Of a stretch of DNA of 7,141 nucleotides, positions 6,119-7,141 are shown one piece after another. Source of the stretch: Burkholderiales bacterium. Its GTDB lineage: Bacteria; Pseudomonadota; Gammaproteobacteria; Burkholderiales; Casimicrobiaceae. The stretch's first letter is position 1, and every line of letters begins with the position of its first letter. Position numbers and translations under genes: made by a program. Below the pieces are notes generated by a model. It did no database searches and was not told where the DNA came from. It saw only the letters and a program-made list of their open reading frames with translations. The stretch is taken from NCBI GenBank assembly GCA_031275075.1, contig JAISPI010000082.1:1-7141 (forward strand). The letters run 5' to 3'.

Positions 6119-7141
6119 TCACAAACCGTCGGCATCCGCCCCTGCCGCTATCTGCCCGGCGCGCCAGAGACGCAGCGCCTCCAACACTGGTGATATTTCC
6201 GGCAACGGAACCGACACCGGCGATGACGCCAACTCTTCGAGCAACGCTTGCAATGTTTGCACGTCCGGATCGCTCTCCTGGAAATGCTGCGTCAACCAAC
6301 TTTGTATCGCCTTCGCTTCAGCGCCAACCATCGGCTGCCGCGACAACACCATCAATCGCAACGACAACAAACGCAAGCGCAGTTCTTGACGGTTGAGTGT
6401 CGCGTCCACCGCATGCGGTCTCAACGCGCCACTCCCGCCAACCTCGTCCCCAATTCGCAGGCGCACTATCGACAGCACGGCTTCCTTCGTTTCCGCCCAC
6501 CAGCGCTGCCGCCACGATGCTGTTTCATCGACCGCGATCTTCGTCGGGGGCATCGACGCGGGAATTTTTTGCGGCACCACGTGCTCAACCCTATCCAGCG
6601 CCTGGTCAAACCGCGCCAGAAAGCCGCGCATGTTGAACACCGGCGTCCGCTGCAACGCCTCAATGGCCTGCGCCAACGCAACCTTCACCATCACCAAATC
6701 GTCACGGTTAAGCGCCGCGAGTTCGGCGTCAGCATCCTGCAGCGCCGCCAACGCTGCCGATACATTACCATTCATCGCCAATTGTTGCGCCGCAAAATAG
6801 ATGCGATATTCAGCTTCACGCACCGCCACATCATCGCGCAACGGCAACAATTGTCGGTACAACTTTTCCACGGCTTGCCGGCTTGCGTGCAGCTCATTAA
6901 GGCGCAATTCCAGCGCCGTGATTTTTTCCTGAGCAAGTTGCAGGCGGTTTTCGTATTGCCTTTCGCGCACGGCCTGCTCGTTCCGAGCTTCTTCCAGCGT
7001 GCCCAGCTGTTGTGCCGTGTTGGTTTGCCACTCGCTGTCGCTCTTCTTGCCGTCCCGCCACATCCACATCAGCGCCACCGCCAACACCAGCACGGCGATC
7101 CAGAGGAACGTGAGTCCGCCACGGTCTTGCCGCGTAACGGG
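6119..7141 (-). CDS. hemX: HemX-family membrane protein, 5' end off-window
   Basis: The frame is open to the right edge, giving 340 visible residues; an internal GTG at 7093 is not a likely start because it falls inside the membrane helix. Visible order: a short hydrophilic lead (PVTRQDRGG), one transmembrane helix at about 10-29, a long heptad-like, Glu/Arg/Leu-rich coiled coil at about 35-95, then an alpha-helical HemX domain with AEYRIYFAAQQLAM, ALQDADAELAALN and ALAQAIEALQ, then WRQRWWAETKEAVLSIVRLR. The last part holds a second helical block, ending at TGA 6119-6121. HemX proteins are single-pass inner-membrane proteins long annotated as uroporphyrin-III methyltransferase-like, but they lack that catalytic domain; their role with HemY at the heme pathway is unclear. 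Some relatives are fused to HemD upstream; the window cannot show this. Confidence 0.88.
   Translation of the reverse strand, partial: PVTRQDRGGLTFLWIAVLVLAVALMWMWRDGKKSDSEWQTNTAQQLGTLEEARNEQAVRERQYENRLQLAQEKITALELRLNELHASRQAVEKLYRQLLPLRDDVAVREAEYRIYFAAQQLAMNGNVSAALAALQDADAELAALNRDDLVMVKVALAQAIEALQRTPVFNMRGFLARFDQALDRVEHVVPQKIPASMPPTKIAVDETASWRQRWWAETKEAVLSIVRLRIGDEVGGSGALRPHAVDATLNRQELRLRLLSLRLMVLSRQPMVGAEAKAIQSWLTQHFQESDPDVQTLQALLEELASSPVSVPLPEISPVLEALRLWRAGQIAAGADADGL

Noticed and set aside
6393..6800. Plus-strand open frame of 135 codons opposite hemX
   Set aside because: Ser/Ala/Cys-rich low-information translation fully inside the hemX coding region, with no ribosome site or family features.

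Overview
The window looks like a chromosomal housekeeping segment from a Gram-negative proteobacterium, most likely a betaproteobacterium. It carries lpxH (lipid A synthesis), a secreted and a cytoplasmic cyclophilin side by side, a PurB of the proteobacterial type, a CGFS monothiol glutaredoxin, and a hemX-hemY pair of the kind that follows hemC/hemD in Proteobacteria. The lineage call is inference from gene content and protein sequence; nothing in the window fixes a genus. No mobile element, CRISPR array, rRNA or tRNA was seen.

Layout: one plus-strand gene, a class I SAM-dependent methyltransferase cut by the left edge (1-714), runs convergently into lpxH and overlaps its 3' end by 52 bases. 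Everything else is on the minus strand. Read from the right edge in the direction of transcription, the order is hemX (5' end off-window), a very short hemY holding only the membrane anchor, an unrecognised 140-aa protein with a Gly/Met/Leu tail, a Grx4-type glutaredoxin, engB (ysxC/yihA), purB, ppiA, ppiB and lpxH. Gaps are short (27 to 112 bases) until a clear stem-loop terminator after ppiB. Then comes a 170-base gap with a good sigma70-type promoter for lpxH.

Function: the right part is heme and redox related (HemX, HemY anchor, CGFS glutaredoxin). The middle covers ribosome assembly (EngB) and purine/AMP synthesis (PurB). The left part is proline isomerases for periplasm and cytoplasm, then lipid A synthesis. 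The purB-ppiA gap holds a 12-bp-stem hairpin, a TATAAT box and a second small hairpin, so ppiA-ppiB may be a separate unit.

I found no sign of a new multi-gene system. The points most worth checking are the truncated HemY with an unrelated small gene directly behind it, the structured purB-ppiA gap, and the antisense overlap of the methyltransferase with lpxH.
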